Assembly: GCF_002007205.1 (NCBI RefSeq)
Contig: NZ_LAZS01000005.1
Coordinates: forward strand, 1,550,001-1,614,000
From: Ensifer adhaerens
Lineage (GTDB): Bacteria; Pseudomonadota; Alphaproteobacteria; Rhizobiales; Rhizobiaceae
Reading direction: 5' to 3'
Length of the DNA stretch: 64,000 bases
Position numbers and translations under genes: made by a program. The notes below the pieces were generated by a model. It made no database searches and was not told where the DNA came from. It saw only the letters and a program-made list of their open reading frames with translations. This document shows positions 40,725 through 49,224 of this stretch, piece by piece (position 1 is the stretch's first letter; each line of letters starts with the position of its first letter).

Positions 40725-41546
40725 ATGAACGCCATCGCAAAGCAGGAAATCGCAGTTCAGCAGGACGCACGCCTCGTCCCCGCCAACGACGCGCCTATGG
40801 TCGCCATGATCGAGCGTATCGCCATGGACCCGTCCATTCCGATCGAGCGGCTTGAACAGATGCTCGCCATGAAGGAACGGATGGAAGACCGGGCCCGCGA
40901 CCAACTGCGCGAGGACCGCGAGTATGAGGCGAAGACCGCCTATTTCTCGGCGATGTCCGCATGCCAGAAAGAGCTTCCGGTCGTCACCAAGAACCGCCGC
41001 AACACCCACACCAAGTCGAACTATGCCGACCTGGCCGCGATCGAAGAACAGGCCATGCCGATCATCTACGACCACGGTTTCGGCGTCTCGTTCCAGCCCG
41101 ACGGCTACAACGATATCGGCGAACTGCTGATCAAGTGGGAGATTTCGCACTCCGGCGGCTACGTCCGCAACGGTATCGGCGCGATCCCGGTCGACGGCGC
41201 CGGCGCAAAGGGTGGCGTGAATAAGACCGGCACGCAGGCTTTCGGCAGCACCACCACCTATGGCCGACGCTATCTGCTCTGCATGCTGTTCAACATCAGC
41301 ACTGGCGACGACCGGGACGGCAACTCGCCTCCGGCAGACGAAACCGTTGGCGATGGCGAGCCGATCACCGAGGCGCAGGCATCGGTCATCCGCGAGTTGA
41401 TAGGCAAGGCTGAACTGGAAATCGACCGGTTCTGCATGCACTGGAAGATCGAAGCCATCCCCGACATTCCCGGCGCGAAATTCAACGACGTCGTTCGCTC
41501 GCTGCGCGCCCGCATCAAGTCCATCGAGGAGAAGGCCAATGCTTGA
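40725..41546 (+). CDS. ERF-family single-strand annealing recombinase
   Basis: 273 aa. The ERF core is recognisable: AYFSAMSACQKELPVVTKNR, YADLAAIEEQAMPIIYDHGF, and GSTTTYGRRYLLCMLFNI. ERF proteins anneal complementary single strands for phage recombination and end repair. The next gene is a YqaJ exonuclease, completing a Red-like module. The C-terminal part (EAQASVIRELIGKAELEIDR) is an additional helical domain often found in such proteins. Confidence 0.85.
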   Translation: MNAIAKQEIAVQQDARLVPANDAPMVAMIERIAMDPSIPIERLEQMLAMKERMEDRARDQLREDREYEAKTAYFSAMSACQKELPVVTKNRRNTHTKSNYADLAAIEEQAMPIIYDHGFGVSFQPDGYNDIGELLIKWEISHSGGYVRNGIGAIPVDGAGAKGGVNKTGTQAFGSTTTYGRRYLLCMLFNISTGDDRDGNSPPADETVGDGEPITEAQASVIRELIGKAELEIDRFCMHWKIEAIPDIPGAKFNDVVRSLRARIKSIEEKANA

Positions 41547-42204
41547 TGAAATCGTCCAAGGCACCGCCGAGTGGCACAAGCTCCGGCTGGGCAAGGTCAC
41601 CGCTTCGCGAGTAGCCGATGTCATCGCCAGAACGCAGAAAGGCTATGGCGCCTCGCGCGCCAACTATGCCGCCCAGCTGATCACCGAACGCCTCACCGGT
41701 CTGCCGACTGAAGGCTTCACGAACGCCGCGATGCAGTGGGGCACCGAGATGGAGCCCGAGGCGAGATCCGCTTACGAGTTCTTCCGCGCGGAAGATGTCG
41801 TCCAGGTTCCGTTCGTTGGTCACCCGACGATCGGCGAAGCTGGCGCGTCCCCTGACGGTCTCGTCGGTCCAGACGGCCTCGTTGAGATCAAATGCCCGAA
41901 CACGGCAACCCACATCGAAACCCTCCTCAACAAGGAGGTGGCATCGAAGTACATCACGCAGATGCAATGGCAGATGGCCTGCACTGGTCGGGGATGGTGC
42001 GACTTCGTTTCCTATGACCCGCGCCTGCCCGAATCCATGCGGTTCTTCTGCCAGCGCGTCCACCGCGACGATGCGATGATCGCCGGGCTGGAAGTGGAGG
42101 TTGTCGCCTTCCTCAACGAAGTCCGCGGCAAGGTGGTCGAACTTCGCCGGCTCTATGAGCAGCCGGAGCCCGACGCCGCCGGCGGACTGCTGATGGCTGG
42201 TTGA
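41539..42204 (+). CDS. YqaJ-type exonuclease (lambda exo-like)
   Basis: 221 aa. Starts in an 8-nt overlap with the ERF gene. N-terminus EWHKLRLGKVTASRVADVIA is the family signature. Catalytic acids: D106 in ASPDGLVG and E116-I-K118 in GLVEIKCP. It resects double-stranded ends to give the annealing protein its substrate. The two genes are the recombination module. Confidence 0.87.
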   Translation: MLDEIVQGTAEWHKLRLGKVTASRVADVIARTQKGYGASRANYAAQLITERLTGLPTEGFTNAAMQWGTEMEPEARSAYEFFRAEDVVQVPFVGHPTIGEAGASPDGLVGPDGLVEIKCPNTATHIETLLNKEVASKYITQMQWQMACTGRGWCDFVSYDPRLPESMRFFCQRVHRDDAMIAGLEVEVVAFLNEVRGKVVELRRLYEQPEPDAAGGLLMAG

Positions 42205-42728
42205 TCATGGGCGGCCCGGTCCTTCTCCAATGGAACGGCGAGGCCTTCCAGCCGGCGAACCGGCATTGGGCCAGCCAGTGCGACAAGCGCTTTGTGGTCG
42301 GCGAGTTCTATACGCTCGCCGAGCACAACGATCGCAGCATGAACACGCACCGGCACTATTTCGCGTCGGTCGCCGAGGCCTGGAAGAACCTGCCGGAGCA
42401 TTTCTCCGGCCTGCCCTTCACCGAATCCGCGGAGCATCTGCGCGCCTACGCACTGATCCGCACCGGCTATTGCGACGCGCATACAATCGTCTGCTCGAGC
42501 AAGGCCGAGGCATCGCGTATGGCCGCATTCATCCGCCCGATCGACGGCTTTTCCATCGTCGACGTCAAAGAGGCGACCGTCACCCGGTACGTCGCGAAAA
42601 GCCAGTCCATGAAGGCGATGGACAAGCAGGAATTCCAACAGAGCAAGGTGGCCGTTCTCGACTTCCTCGACGACCTGATCGGGGTTGAGCGCGGCACCAC
42701 GCACCGAAACGCAGGGAGCGCCGCATGA
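42201..42728 (+). CDS. Recombination-associated hypothetical protein
   Basis: 175 aa. Start TTG 42201 overlapping the exonuclease stop, or ATG 42207. It contains RHYFASVAEAWKNLPEHFSG and EHLRAYALIRTGYCDAHTIV, then VTRYVAKSQSMKAMDKQEFQ, a pattern met in proteins encoded next to phage exonuclease/annealing pairs and somewhat like NinB-type accessory proteins. No catalytic motif. Function inferred from neighbours. Confidence 0.55.
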   Translation: MIMGGPVLLQWNGEAFQPANRHWASQCDKRFVVGEFYTLAEHNDRSMNTHRHYFASVAEAWKNLPEHFSGLPFTESAEHLRAYALIRTGYCDAHTIVCSSKAEASRMAAFIRPIDGFSIVDVKEATVTRYVAKSQSMKAMDKQEFQQSKVAVLDFLDDLIGVERGTTHRNAGSAA

Positions 42729-43060
42729 GCAACGAAGCACGCCTATTGCCCGGCAGCATGTCAGAAGTGGACGCGCTGACATGCGATGATCCTATCACCG
42801 CCCTGATCGCGCGCCTGTCGGTTTCCAAAGCACACACGGCACTGGTTGATTTCCTGAATGCCGAGATCAAGCGTCAGACAGCAAGCGCTGACGACATCCT
42901 GATCGGCATGGCCGCATACATGATGCAGATGCATGCGAGCTTCGCCGCATACTTCGTCGACGGCGACCGGGCAGACGAGGTTGTCGCTCAATTCCAAGCT
43001 GTCTTTGACCGCACGTACCGCGAGCACTTCGTCGACAGCGCGAAGGAGTTGGCAGCATGA
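42725..43060 (+). CDS. Hypothetical early protein
   Basis: 111 aa, helical (ALIARLSVSKAHTALVDFLN, GMAAYMMQMHASFAAYFVDG). ATGA overlap on both sides. Not recognised. Confidence 0.58.
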   Translation: MSNEARLLPGSMSEVDALTCDDPITALIARLSVSKAHTALVDFLNAEIKRQTASADDILIGMAAYMMQMHASFAAYFVDGDRADEVVAQFQAVFDRTYREHFVDSAKELAA

Positions 43061-43257
43061 CCCGAATTATCCGAGCAATCTGCACTTGGTGGTTCCTTCG
43101 CACCATCGACCGCCGTTTCGACCGGGCCCACCCGGAACTGAAGAAGCGGCGCCAGGCGATCGCGGCAGCCCGCAAGGCGCACCGGAAGACGAAACCGCTT
43201 CTGGACGCCCAGCGCGACGACATGCTGCGTCTGCTTCGCGAGGGCCAGCGCCCATGA
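43057..43257 (+). CDS. Small basic protein
   Basis: 66 aa. Very basic (RRFDRAHPELKKRRQAIAAA, then RKAHRKTKP). N-terminal hydrophobic patch (ICTWWFLRT). Coupled by 4-nt overlaps. Possibly nucleic-acid binding; not recognised. Confidence 0.55.
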   Translation: MTRIIRAICTWWFLRTIDRRFDRAHPELKKRRQAIAAARKAHRKTKPLLDAQRDDMLRLLREGQRP

Positions 43258-43388
43258 CCACCACCCCGAAAACCCTTGACCAGATCTGCGACGAGCAGTC
43301 CCGCCGCATCCTCCCCGAGGACAAGCCGGGTGAAGTCCTCAAGGCACTGATCAGGAAGCTGCAGAGATCGAAAGGGGCAGAGAAGTGA
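43254..43388 (+). CDS. Very small early protein
   Basis: 44 aa, MTTTPKTLDQICDEQSRRIL, ending LQRSKGAEK. ATG within an ATGA overlap and followed by a GTGA overlap, so the frame is supported by coupling. Not recognised. Confidence 0.5.
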   Translation: MTTTPKTLDQICDEQSRRILPEDKPGEVLKALIRKLQRSKGAEK

Positions 43389-43606
43389 GCACGATCTTCG
43401 ACAAGGAAATGCAAAAGGCTCTCGAAGCAGACGGCGAATATCTCCGTGAGATGACCGGCGAGGATCATGGACCGTGGGATCTCGACGACGACGAATGGCT
43501 CGCCGAGCTTGAGGCCCACGAGGAAAGCTGGCTTTCGGAAGAAGAGCTCGAGGCTTGCCGTGCCAGAGGGTGCGACAACCAGCGTCCGCAAGGCGGTGAA
43601 GAGTGA
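43385..43606 (+). CDS. Small highly acidic protein
   Basis: 73 aa from GTG 43385. Strongly acidic (DLDDDEWLAELEAHEESWLS, then EEELEAC). The charge pattern resembles DNA-mimic-like small phage proteins, some of which inhibit host nucleases, but no family is recognised and the idea rests on composition only. Confidence 0.52.
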   Translation: MSTIFDKEMQKALEADGEYLREMTGEDHGPWDLDDDEWLAELEAHEESWLSEEELEACRARGCDNQRPQGGEE

Positions 43607-44031
43607 TGGCCGGTTTCCGTATCGCACCCCAAGCCGTGCGCTCGTCGATCGTCAGCAAGTCTTCGGCCCCGAAGAAGCGCAAGGACTACCTGTCGTTCAT
43701 CCACTCCCTGCCCTGCGTCGTGACTGGCAAGTCACCGGTTGAGGCGGCACACCTCTCTTTTGCGGCTCTCGAATACGGGCACCTGGGGCGCGCCAAGGGA
43801 CGGAAGGCATCGGACCGGTGGGTTATCCCGCTGCATCCAGACGAGCACGCCAAGCAGCACGCCGGCAACGAGCGAGCCTATTGGGCCTCGACCGGCATCA
43901 ACCCGCACATTCTCGCTCTCGTCTTCTGGGGCCTGTTTTCGGACATGGGCGAAGAGGCTGAAAGCTACTGCAAACTTGTCATCGCCGGCACCACCCCGAG
44001 CGACCGCAGAACGGGAGAAGTCATTCGATGA
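43606..44031 (+). CDS. DUF968-like/HNH-type recombination nuclease
   Basis: 141 aa. ATG 43606 overlaps the preceding stop (TGATG). The middle reads YLSFIHSLPCVVTGKSPVEA, AHLSFA, then GRKASDRWVIPLHPDEHAKQ, HAGNERAYWASTGINP, the arrangement of DUF968 phage proteins thought to be HNH-related nucleases: conserved H-L after VEAA and H-x3-HA. It follows the recombination module, in a position similar to Nin-region genes. Confidence 0.65.
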   Translation: MAGFRIAPQAVRSSIVSKSSAPKKRKDYLSFIHSLPCVVTGKSPVEAAHLSFAALEYGHLGRAKGRKASDRWVIPLHPDEHAKQHAGNERAYWASTGINPHILALVFWGLFSDMGEEAESYCKLVIAGTTPSDRRTGEVIR

Positions 44032-44318
44032 GCAAGCACACGCCGGGTCCTTGGATGGCCCGCTACGACGATCGCCGCGACAACTACCAGATCTTCGGCG
44101 AAGGCAAGGATGGAATGCGCCCGTGGCTCGCTATCACGAAATGCGAGAGCGTGCCGGCGCAGCATGAAGCAAATGCACGTCTGATCGCCGCGGCACCTGA
44201 TCTCTTGGCAGCGCTCAACGGCGTCATGCACCTTCTTGATGGGGAAGCCTGGGATGTTGCTCGCGCTGCTATCGCCAAGGCGTCCCCCTCCCGCCCCGTG
44301 AACGCAGGAGGGGAGTGA
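44028..44318 (+). CDS. Conserved small phage protein (HTPGPW family)
   Basis: 96 aa. Begins MSKHTPGPWMARYDDRRDNY and has EANARLIAAAPDLLAALNGV. This pattern is frequent in early regions of phages and prophages of proteobacteria, with unknown function. Confidence 0.68.
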   Translation: MSKHTPGPWMARYDDRRDNYQIFGEGKDGMRPWLAITKCESVPAQHEANARLIAAAPDLLAALNGVMHLLDGEAWDVARAAIAKASPSRPVNAGGE

Positions 44319-44563
44319 TGGCCGGCGACTTGCACAGAAGGGCGCGCGCCAACCGCCGTTTCCGGCTGGATGGCTTCCTCATCAGCAAAGACGAACAAGG
44401 ACGCACCGGGTTCACTCGCCTCCACGAGAAGGGCCACGTCCACACCAGAGCCGCGATTGCCAACGTTCTGCGCCACGCGGCTGCACACCGGCACATTCCG
44501 AGAGACCACGCAATTTTCATCGACAGAGCCCGCCAACTCCGCAAGCGCGGCACATGGCTTTGA
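44318..44563 (+). CDS. Small basic early protein
   Basis: 81 aa. MAGDLHRRARANRRFRLDGF and HTRAAIANVLRHAAAHRHIP; Arg/His-rich. ATG 44318 in a TGATG overlap. Not recognised. Confidence 0.55.
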   Translation: MAGDLHRRARANRRFRLDGFLISKDEQGRTGFTRLHEKGHVHTRAAIANVLRHAAAHRHIPRDHAIFIDRARQLRKRGTWL

Positions 44564-44573
44564 GGACGCTGAC

Positions 44574-45425
44574 ATGACCCAGATCACGAAAGAAGCAATC
44601 GAGGCCCTTCAGCCGTTCGCCGATGCGGTCTTCAATGACAACGGCGATATGACAGTCGATCTGTCCTTCGCCAAGGCGGACGACTTCATCAAGGCGTATT
44701 TCGTTCACCGCAGGCTATCCACCCTCCCCATTGCAGTAGAGGGGAAGGTCAAACAGCTTGAGTGGGTCGTGATGAGAGAAGGCGATGAGATCGCCGAAAC
44801 CATCCTCGGCACATACACGATCACTGGAGGGTCTATCTACCTCGTTTGGTTTGCCGGCCAGGCCGACTACGAAGATTACGCGGTCTCAGCGCCGAGCATG
44901 GAAGCCGCAAAGACATTCGCGCAGTCTGACTACGAGACCCGCATCCTCTCTGCTCTGATCTCCTCCCCCGGCAAGGACGGCGGGCAGGAGGTGGAGGCGG
45001 TCGCAAAGGTAACCCGAGTTTCGGAATACGGGCATGAAGTCGAATGGCTCAATGATAGCGCAATCCACTCCGGATCGCTTCTCTACGCCCGTCCAGAGAG
45101 ACATGAAGCGACTGACGAGATGGTGGCCGCCTACAAGACTGCATTTCGCGATGTCTTCGACCGATGGCTTAACGACCAACTGAATGTCTCTGACAAAGAG
45201 ATATCATCCCGCGCCACCAAGGCGGGGCTCAACGCTGTGCTAGCCTCACTACCCACCGACACCCAGCCCGCCAGTACGGCGCTGGTCGAGATCGTGAAGG
45301 AACTGTCGGACTATCTCGCGATCCACCATTTCGCATCGGACCGGCATAAGGCTGCCGACATGGTCGCTCGTCCCCGGGCCGCCCTCTCCTCTTCCCAGTC
45401 CACCAGCAGGGAGGGGGAAAGATGA
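44574..45425 (+). CDS. Hypothetical early protein
   Basis: 283 aa from ATG 44574 with GAGGAC upstream; the longer open frame is shadow of the previous gene. N-terminal helices (KEAIEALQPFADAVFNDNGD), a small beta domain (ETILGTYTITGGSIYLVWFA), and a second part (YARPERHEATDEMVAAYKTA, FRDVFDRW) met in composite phage proteins that concatenate short modules. No catalytic motif seen. Confidence 0.58.
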   Translation: MTQITKEAIEALQPFADAVFNDNGDMTVDLSFAKADDFIKAYFVHRRLSTLPIAVEGKVKQLEWVVMREGDEIAETILGTYTITGGSIYLVWFAGQADYEDYAVSAPSMEAAKTFAQSDYETRILSALISSPGKDGGQEVEAVAKVTRVSEYGHEVEWLNDSAIHSGSLLYARPERHEATDEMVAAYKTAFRDVFDRWLNDQLNVSDKEISSRATKAGLNAVLASLPTDTQPASTALVEIVKELSDYLAIHHFASDRHKAADMVARPRAALSSSQSTSREGER

Positions 45426-45664
45426 GCAAGGATATCTCTTTCGGATGCACGCAGTCTTTCGGGTCAGCGACCTATTCCGTCTCCGGCATGTCTTCCCCAT
45501 TCGCGGCACGCTTGAATGTCTACCAGCGTGCTTACCGCGATGGCGAGTATTCCCCGCCAATGTTGCGCGAGAAGTGGTGGCAATTCTGGCGACCGACCGA
45601 GCACAGCGAAATCGATAAGGCTCTCATGGGCCTTCCCTACACTGCCGAGGAGCCCCGCCAATGA
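45422..45664 (+). CDS. Hypothetical small protein
   Basis: 80 aa (MSKDISFGCTQSFGSATYSV), Trp-rich C-terminal half (REKWWQFWRPTEHSEIDKAL). ATGA overlap. Not recognised. Confidence 0.52.
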   Translation: MSKDISFGCTQSFGSATYSVSGMSSPFAARLNVYQRAYRDGEYSPPMLREKWWQFWRPTEHSEIDKALMGLPYTAEEPRQ

Positions 45665-46344
45665 AGCCAACACCGACACCCGAGATGATCGATGCGGCCG
45701 AGCGAGCCATCGATGAACTCTCCTACGACCTCGTGCCGGCCGACATGATCCACCGTGAAATCGCGAAGGCCGCTCTTGACGCCGGATTGGCAGTAGACGT
45801 TGGGGCAAGAGAACCTACCCCTGACGATATCTACCGGGCTCTGCGCGATTGGTACGGCGAAGATGACGAGTGGAGCCACAACCAATATGTTGCCATGGAT
45901 CGTGTTCTTCGCAATGCCGCTGCCCTCTCCGCGGCGGTAGTGGGGGAGCCGGAAGGCTGGAAGCTCGTGCCGGTAGATCCGACGCCGGAAATGATCGATG
46001 CCGGCAGGCTGGCCCGCATGAACATCGCCGGCGGCTACGACGGACCATCGTCGTGGGAGGCCATGCTTGCCGCCGCCCCTTCCGCGCCCGATGGCTGGCA
46101 GCCGATCGATACGGCGCCACGCGACACGACCTCAATCATCATTGCCGTTCCGACGAAGGACTATGACGGCCACATCGTCGGCGAGGCGTATTTCGATCCA
46201 GAGCATTACGAAGACGGCGATTGGTGGTGGGCGAATACCGACCACGGCGACTATCACGGCGGCCCGATCAGCGAGATCAACTTTCACGGCCCGTCGCATT
46301 GGCAGCCGCTTCCCGCTCCTCCTGCCATTGGAGGCAAGCCATGA
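45661..46344 (+). CDS. Modular phage protein with DUF551-like C-terminus
   Basis: 227 aa. An internal repeat TPEMIDAA (residues 6-13) and TPEMIDAG (about 108-115) marks two copies of a short module. The C-terminal region DGWQPIDTAPRDTTSIIIAV, then FHGPSHWQPLPAPP is the DUF551-like ending seen in many phage early proteins. Function unknown. Coupled by ATGA overlaps. Confidence 0.65.
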   Translation: MKPTPTPEMIDAAERAIDELSYDLVPADMIHREIAKAALDAGLAVDVGAREPTPDDIYRALRDWYGEDDEWSHNQYVAMDRVLRNAAALSAAVVGEPEGWKLVPVDPTPEMIDAGRLARMNIAGGYDGPSSWEAMLAAAPSAPDGWQPIDTAPRDTTSIIIAVPTKDYDGHIVGEAYFDPEHYEDGDWWWANTDHGDYHGGPISEINFHGPSHWQPLPAPPAIGGKP

Positions 46345-46556
46345 CGATCAATCTCGAACGAGATGTGACGGAACTGTTCCGCGCCAAGCTGCAGGAGTTC
46401 TGCGAGTGGTGCGCGAAGGAGTGGACGGTAACCGAGTTGGAAGCCCGAAACGATAACCTCTTCGACACGAAACTGGCAGGCTACCGAGAAGGCTACAACG
46501 CCGCTCTTGAAGGTCTTACCGGCGCCTTGGATTGCTGGATGGAGGAAGGCGCATGA
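46341..46556 (+). CDS. Hypothetical small protein
   Basis: 71 aa (MTINLERDVTELFRAKLQEF), helical, acidic C-terminus (DCWMEEGA). ATG in 4-nt overlap. Not recognised. Confidence 0.55.
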   Translation: MTINLERDVTELFRAKLQEFCEWCAKEWTVTELEARNDNLFDTKLAGYREGYNAALEGLTGALDCWMEEGA

Positions 46557-46951
46557 CTGATCTTGTCGAACGCCTGCGACACCGAGCCAATGACAAGCGG
46601 CCGATGCCAAAGCCGTTCAATCTTTTGCTGGATGCCGCAGAGGAAATCGAGCGGCTGCGGCGGGAGATTGCGGACTTGGCAGCACTCCTCAAAGACCCGG
46701 CTGCCATCCGCATCAACTACCTGCGCGGAGATATCGCTTGCCAGCCGCTCATCGACGAAGCGCGGAAGGCCGCTTTTATAGAGGCGGCGGCCATCGCCGA
46801 ACTCGACGCTGATTGGTCAGCCTTCGGCAAAAGGGACATCGAGCCTTGGGATACCGGTCCTGACGCCGTTCGCGACTACAGGCTCGGCATAGTTGCCGGC
46901 AGAGCGATTGCAGCTGCGATCCGCGCCAAAGCCGAGGAGACACGACCATGA
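46553..46951 (+). CDS. Hypothetical protein with N-terminal coiled coil
   Basis: 132 aa from MTDLVERLRHRANDKRPMPK. Coiled coil DAAEEIERLRREIADLAALL is a common opening of small phage proteins. The C-terminal half (AFIEAAAIAELDADWSAFGK) is helical. Coupled to the excisionase gene by ATGA. Confidence 0.58.
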   Translation: MTDLVERLRHRANDKRPMPKPFNLLLDAAEEIERLRREIADLAALLKDPAAIRINYLRGDIACQPLIDEARKAAFIEAAAIAELDADWSAFGKRDIEPWDTGPDAVRDYRLGIVAGRAIAAAIRAKAEETRP

Positions 46952-47262
46952 CGTCACCCATGCTACTCGACAGCGAGCAAGCTGCCGAACTCCTCAACGT
47001 TTCCACCCGGACCTTGCGCGAATTTGTGAAGGCTGGCGATATAGCCTACGTGCCGCTCGGCGCCGGCAGGTCGAAACCGCGCCTCGGCTTCACCATGGAC
47101 GACATCAACGAATTCATAAAGAGCCGGAGAACCCGCGAGTGTCCGTCTACAAGCCAAAGAACACCCCGTATTACCACTTCGACTTCCAAGTCGGTGGTAT
47201 TAGGTTTCACGGCTCTACAGAAACAGCGAACCGCCGAGAAGCAGAAGCAAGGGAAAAGGTAG
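46948..47262 (+). CDS. Excisionase/MerR-like helix-turn-helix protein
   Basis: 104 aa. The N-terminal winged helix (MLLDSEQAAELLNVSTRTLR, then EFVKAGDIAYVPLGAG and MDDINEFIKSRRTRE) matches the HTH_17 excisionase type that binds att arms and directs the integrase to excision. The last 41 residues are translated from DNA that overlaps the integrase gene by 124 nt in another frame; they are Ser/Thr/Lys-rich and of low complexity. Confidence 0.75.
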   Translation: MTSPMLLDSEQAAELLNVSTRTLREFVKAGDIAYVPLGAGRSKPRLGFTMDDINEFIKSRRTRECPSTSQRTPRITTSTSKSVVLGFTALQKQRTAEKQKQGKR

Positions 47263-48281
47263 AGAAGGAAAAGGCCAAGGCAGAGCTTAAGGCCTCGAAG
47301 AATGCCAAGGGTGGTCCGCTCACGATCGACATCGCAGCGGCGCGCTACTGGACCGAGATCGGCCAGCACCACGCCAACAGCGAAACGACATGGACCGACA
47401 TCAACCGCCTTGTCGGCTATTTCGGCGCGGCGAAGCTCATGTCGGCGATCGGCGACGACGATATCGCCAAGCTCGTCCAGTGGCGGCGAGCACAGACGGC
47501 ATGGGGCAAGGCGGAAACGAAGGACGGCGAGCCGATGCGGCTCGTGTCGGCCGCGACCGTGAACCGATCGACAACGCTCGTCATCAAGAAGATTTTCACC
47601 CGGGCGAAGCGCACCTGGCGCTACGACTTCCCGCTCGAGCCGAACTGGCGCGACCATTGGCTTAAGGAGCCCGTCGAGCGCGTCCGCGAACTGAAGCAGA
47701 CGGAAAGCTCGTCGCTCTACCTCGCGACCCGGAACGACTACCAGCCGGTTTTCGATTTCGTGCGCGCCACAGGCCTGCGCCTGCAAGAGTGCATTCTGAA
47801 ATGGTCGGAGGTGGACTGGCAGACGGGATGGATCACGAAGCTGGGGAAGAACGATCGACCGGTGAGAACCGCGATCACGTCCGAGGTGCGGGAGATCCTG
47901 CTCCCGCTGCGCGGCCACCATCCTGAATTCGTCTTCACGTATCAGGCGGCGCGCACGCGCACTGGCGAGGCTTCATACAAGGGAGATGGGGAAGGAAGGA
48001 AGAAGGGCGACCGGTATCCGATCACCTATAGCGGACTGAAGACCCAGTGGAAGCGGATCCGCGGCAAGGCCGGCGTCGAAGACTTCCGATTCCATGACTT
48101 CCGGCACGACCTGGCGACCAAGCTCTTGCGGGAGACCGGGAACCTGAAGACGGTGCAAAAGGCACTCAGCCACCGCGATATAAAGACGACGACACGCTAT
48201 GCGCACGTGCTCGACGAGGAAGTCGCGGGCGCTCTCGAATCGCTTTCGAAGAAGAGGAAGGCGCAAAGAAAGGCGAAGTGA
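47139..48281 (+). CDS. int: Phage integrase, tyrosine recombinase
   Basis: 380 aa from GTG 47139 (SVYKPKNTPYYHFDFQVG follows); longer upstream frames overlap the excisionase and earlier genes and are rejected. The N-terminal arm-binding and core-binding regions (about 1-185) are basic and helical. Catalytic residues: R214 (ATGLRLQE), H319-x-x-R322 (FHDFRHD), H345 (LSHRD) and Tyr354 (TTRYAH). Integrates into the tRNA-Pro gene to its right, whose 3' end faces the prophage. It ends 37 bp before a convergent small gene. Confidence 0.9.
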   Translation: MSVYKPKNTPYYHFDFQVGGIRFHGSTETANRREAEAREKVEKEKAKAELKASKNAKGGPLTIDIAAARYWTEIGQHHANSETTWTDINRLVGYFGAAKLMSAIGDDDIAKLVQWRRAQTAWGKAETKDGEPMRLVSAATVNRSTTLVIKKIFTRAKRTWRYDFPLEPNWRDHWLKEPVERVRELKQTESSSLYLATRNDYQPVFDFVRATGLRLQECILKWSEVDWQTGWITKLGKNDRPVRTAITSEVREILLPLRGHHPEFVFTYQAARTRTGEASYKGDGEGRKKGDRYPITYSGLKTQWKRIRGKAGVEDFRFHDFRHDLATKLLRETGNLKTVQKALSHRDIKTTTRYAHVLDEEVAGALESLSKKRKAQRKAK

Positions 48282-48317
48282 TCGGGCGAGCGAGTCGGCA
48301 TCGCCCCGGTGCAGTGC

Positions 48318-48515
48318 TCAGTTGAGCGGGTATTGCTCAAACGATATGCGCGTATCGGTCCACCCGCGGCGATGCACTTCTTCGGCGAGTTCAAACCAGA
48401 TCGCGTTGTTGTTTCCTGCTAGCCAACTGGCCTCGGCGCACCAAAAAACCGCGGTGACGCATAGCTCGCGGAGGTCTTTGTCATCCATCTCTGTTAGGCT
48501 CAGATCATCATCCAT
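48318..48515 (-). CDS. Small conserved protein, paralogue of the 240-422 protein
   Basis: 65 aa. AAAGGAG lies 8 nt before ATG 48515. Core DDKDLRELC, AVFWCAEASWL, LAEEVHRRGWT aligns with the 60-aa protein at 240-422. Unlike that copy, its SD is not obviously sequestered. It lies between integrase and attachment site on the minus strand, so its transcript converges on the integrase gene. Function unknown. Confidence 0.68.
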   Translation of the reverse strand: MDDDLSLTEMDDKDLRELCVTAVFWCAEASWLAGNNNAIWFELAEEVHRRGWTDTRISFEQYPLN

Positions 48516-48646
48516 GTCGATCTCCTTTCGGCTCGCAGACTAGGCCGAGCTCCAAGGTGACCGCCAGTTGTTGAATCCTACAGGAATTTTAGCAGACGCG
48601 AATCGGCCGTTCATGGGTACGAAAACAGAACGATCCGAGAGAACGC

Positions 48647-48679
48647 TTCGGGACTTTTTCGGGACTACGCGTTCCCGAA
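48647..48679. repeat. Phased short repeats next to the attachment site (possible integrase arm sites)
   Basis: TTCGGGACT occurs at 48647-48655 and 48658-48666, 11 bp apart, and the inverted core TTCCCGAA at 48672-48679. They lie 90-120 bp from the tRNA end, on the phage side, where arm-type sites are expected. Repeats seen; function inferred. Confidence 0.4.
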
Positions 48680-48766
48680 CCCGCGTTTTGAGCGCGATAT
48701 GTTCCGGTTCTCGCCTCTCGCCGATTGGCGGTAGCGGGCCAACATCATTGAAAATAAAGGAGAAAA

Positions 48767-48843
<77 letters not shown>

Positions 48844-49224
48844 AACCGAGGAAATCCCTATATAACCAACGCTTAGAGCGCAAGCGGGAAAATGCGGCGT
48901 GGATCGAAAAAGGAACAAACGGCGTGGAAAAGCATGCGTGGGACCGAAAGTCCCACGGAAGTCCTACGAGATGCCGCGACGGATCCTCCTCCGCGAAGAC
49001 GAATGACACGGGGTCCTTCCCCTCCGACGCCCCTCCTCCAACGCGGCTTGCGAGGCGTTGCCGTTGCGCCTCTACCTGCGGCAATGGAGCCTTCACCAAA
49101 ACAAGATCCCGTCGCTCGAAACTTGCTGCCTAACGCGACGTGAGCTTGCCATCATGGATGATTTGAGGGACAGTTTGATTCTGGCCCTTGAGGCCTGGAG
49201 CGTCTCCCCTTCTAGGAGAAAACC
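48844..49224. other. Intergenic chromosomal region upstream of tRNA-Pro
   Basis: 380 bp without a convincing gene. It should hold the leftward tRNA promoter and the rightward promoter of the 49225 lipoprotein. A 7-bp hairpin GTGGGAC-CGAAA-GTCCCAC lies at 48938-48956. Open frames here are Arg/Pro-rich and look like shadows. Confidence 0.4.
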
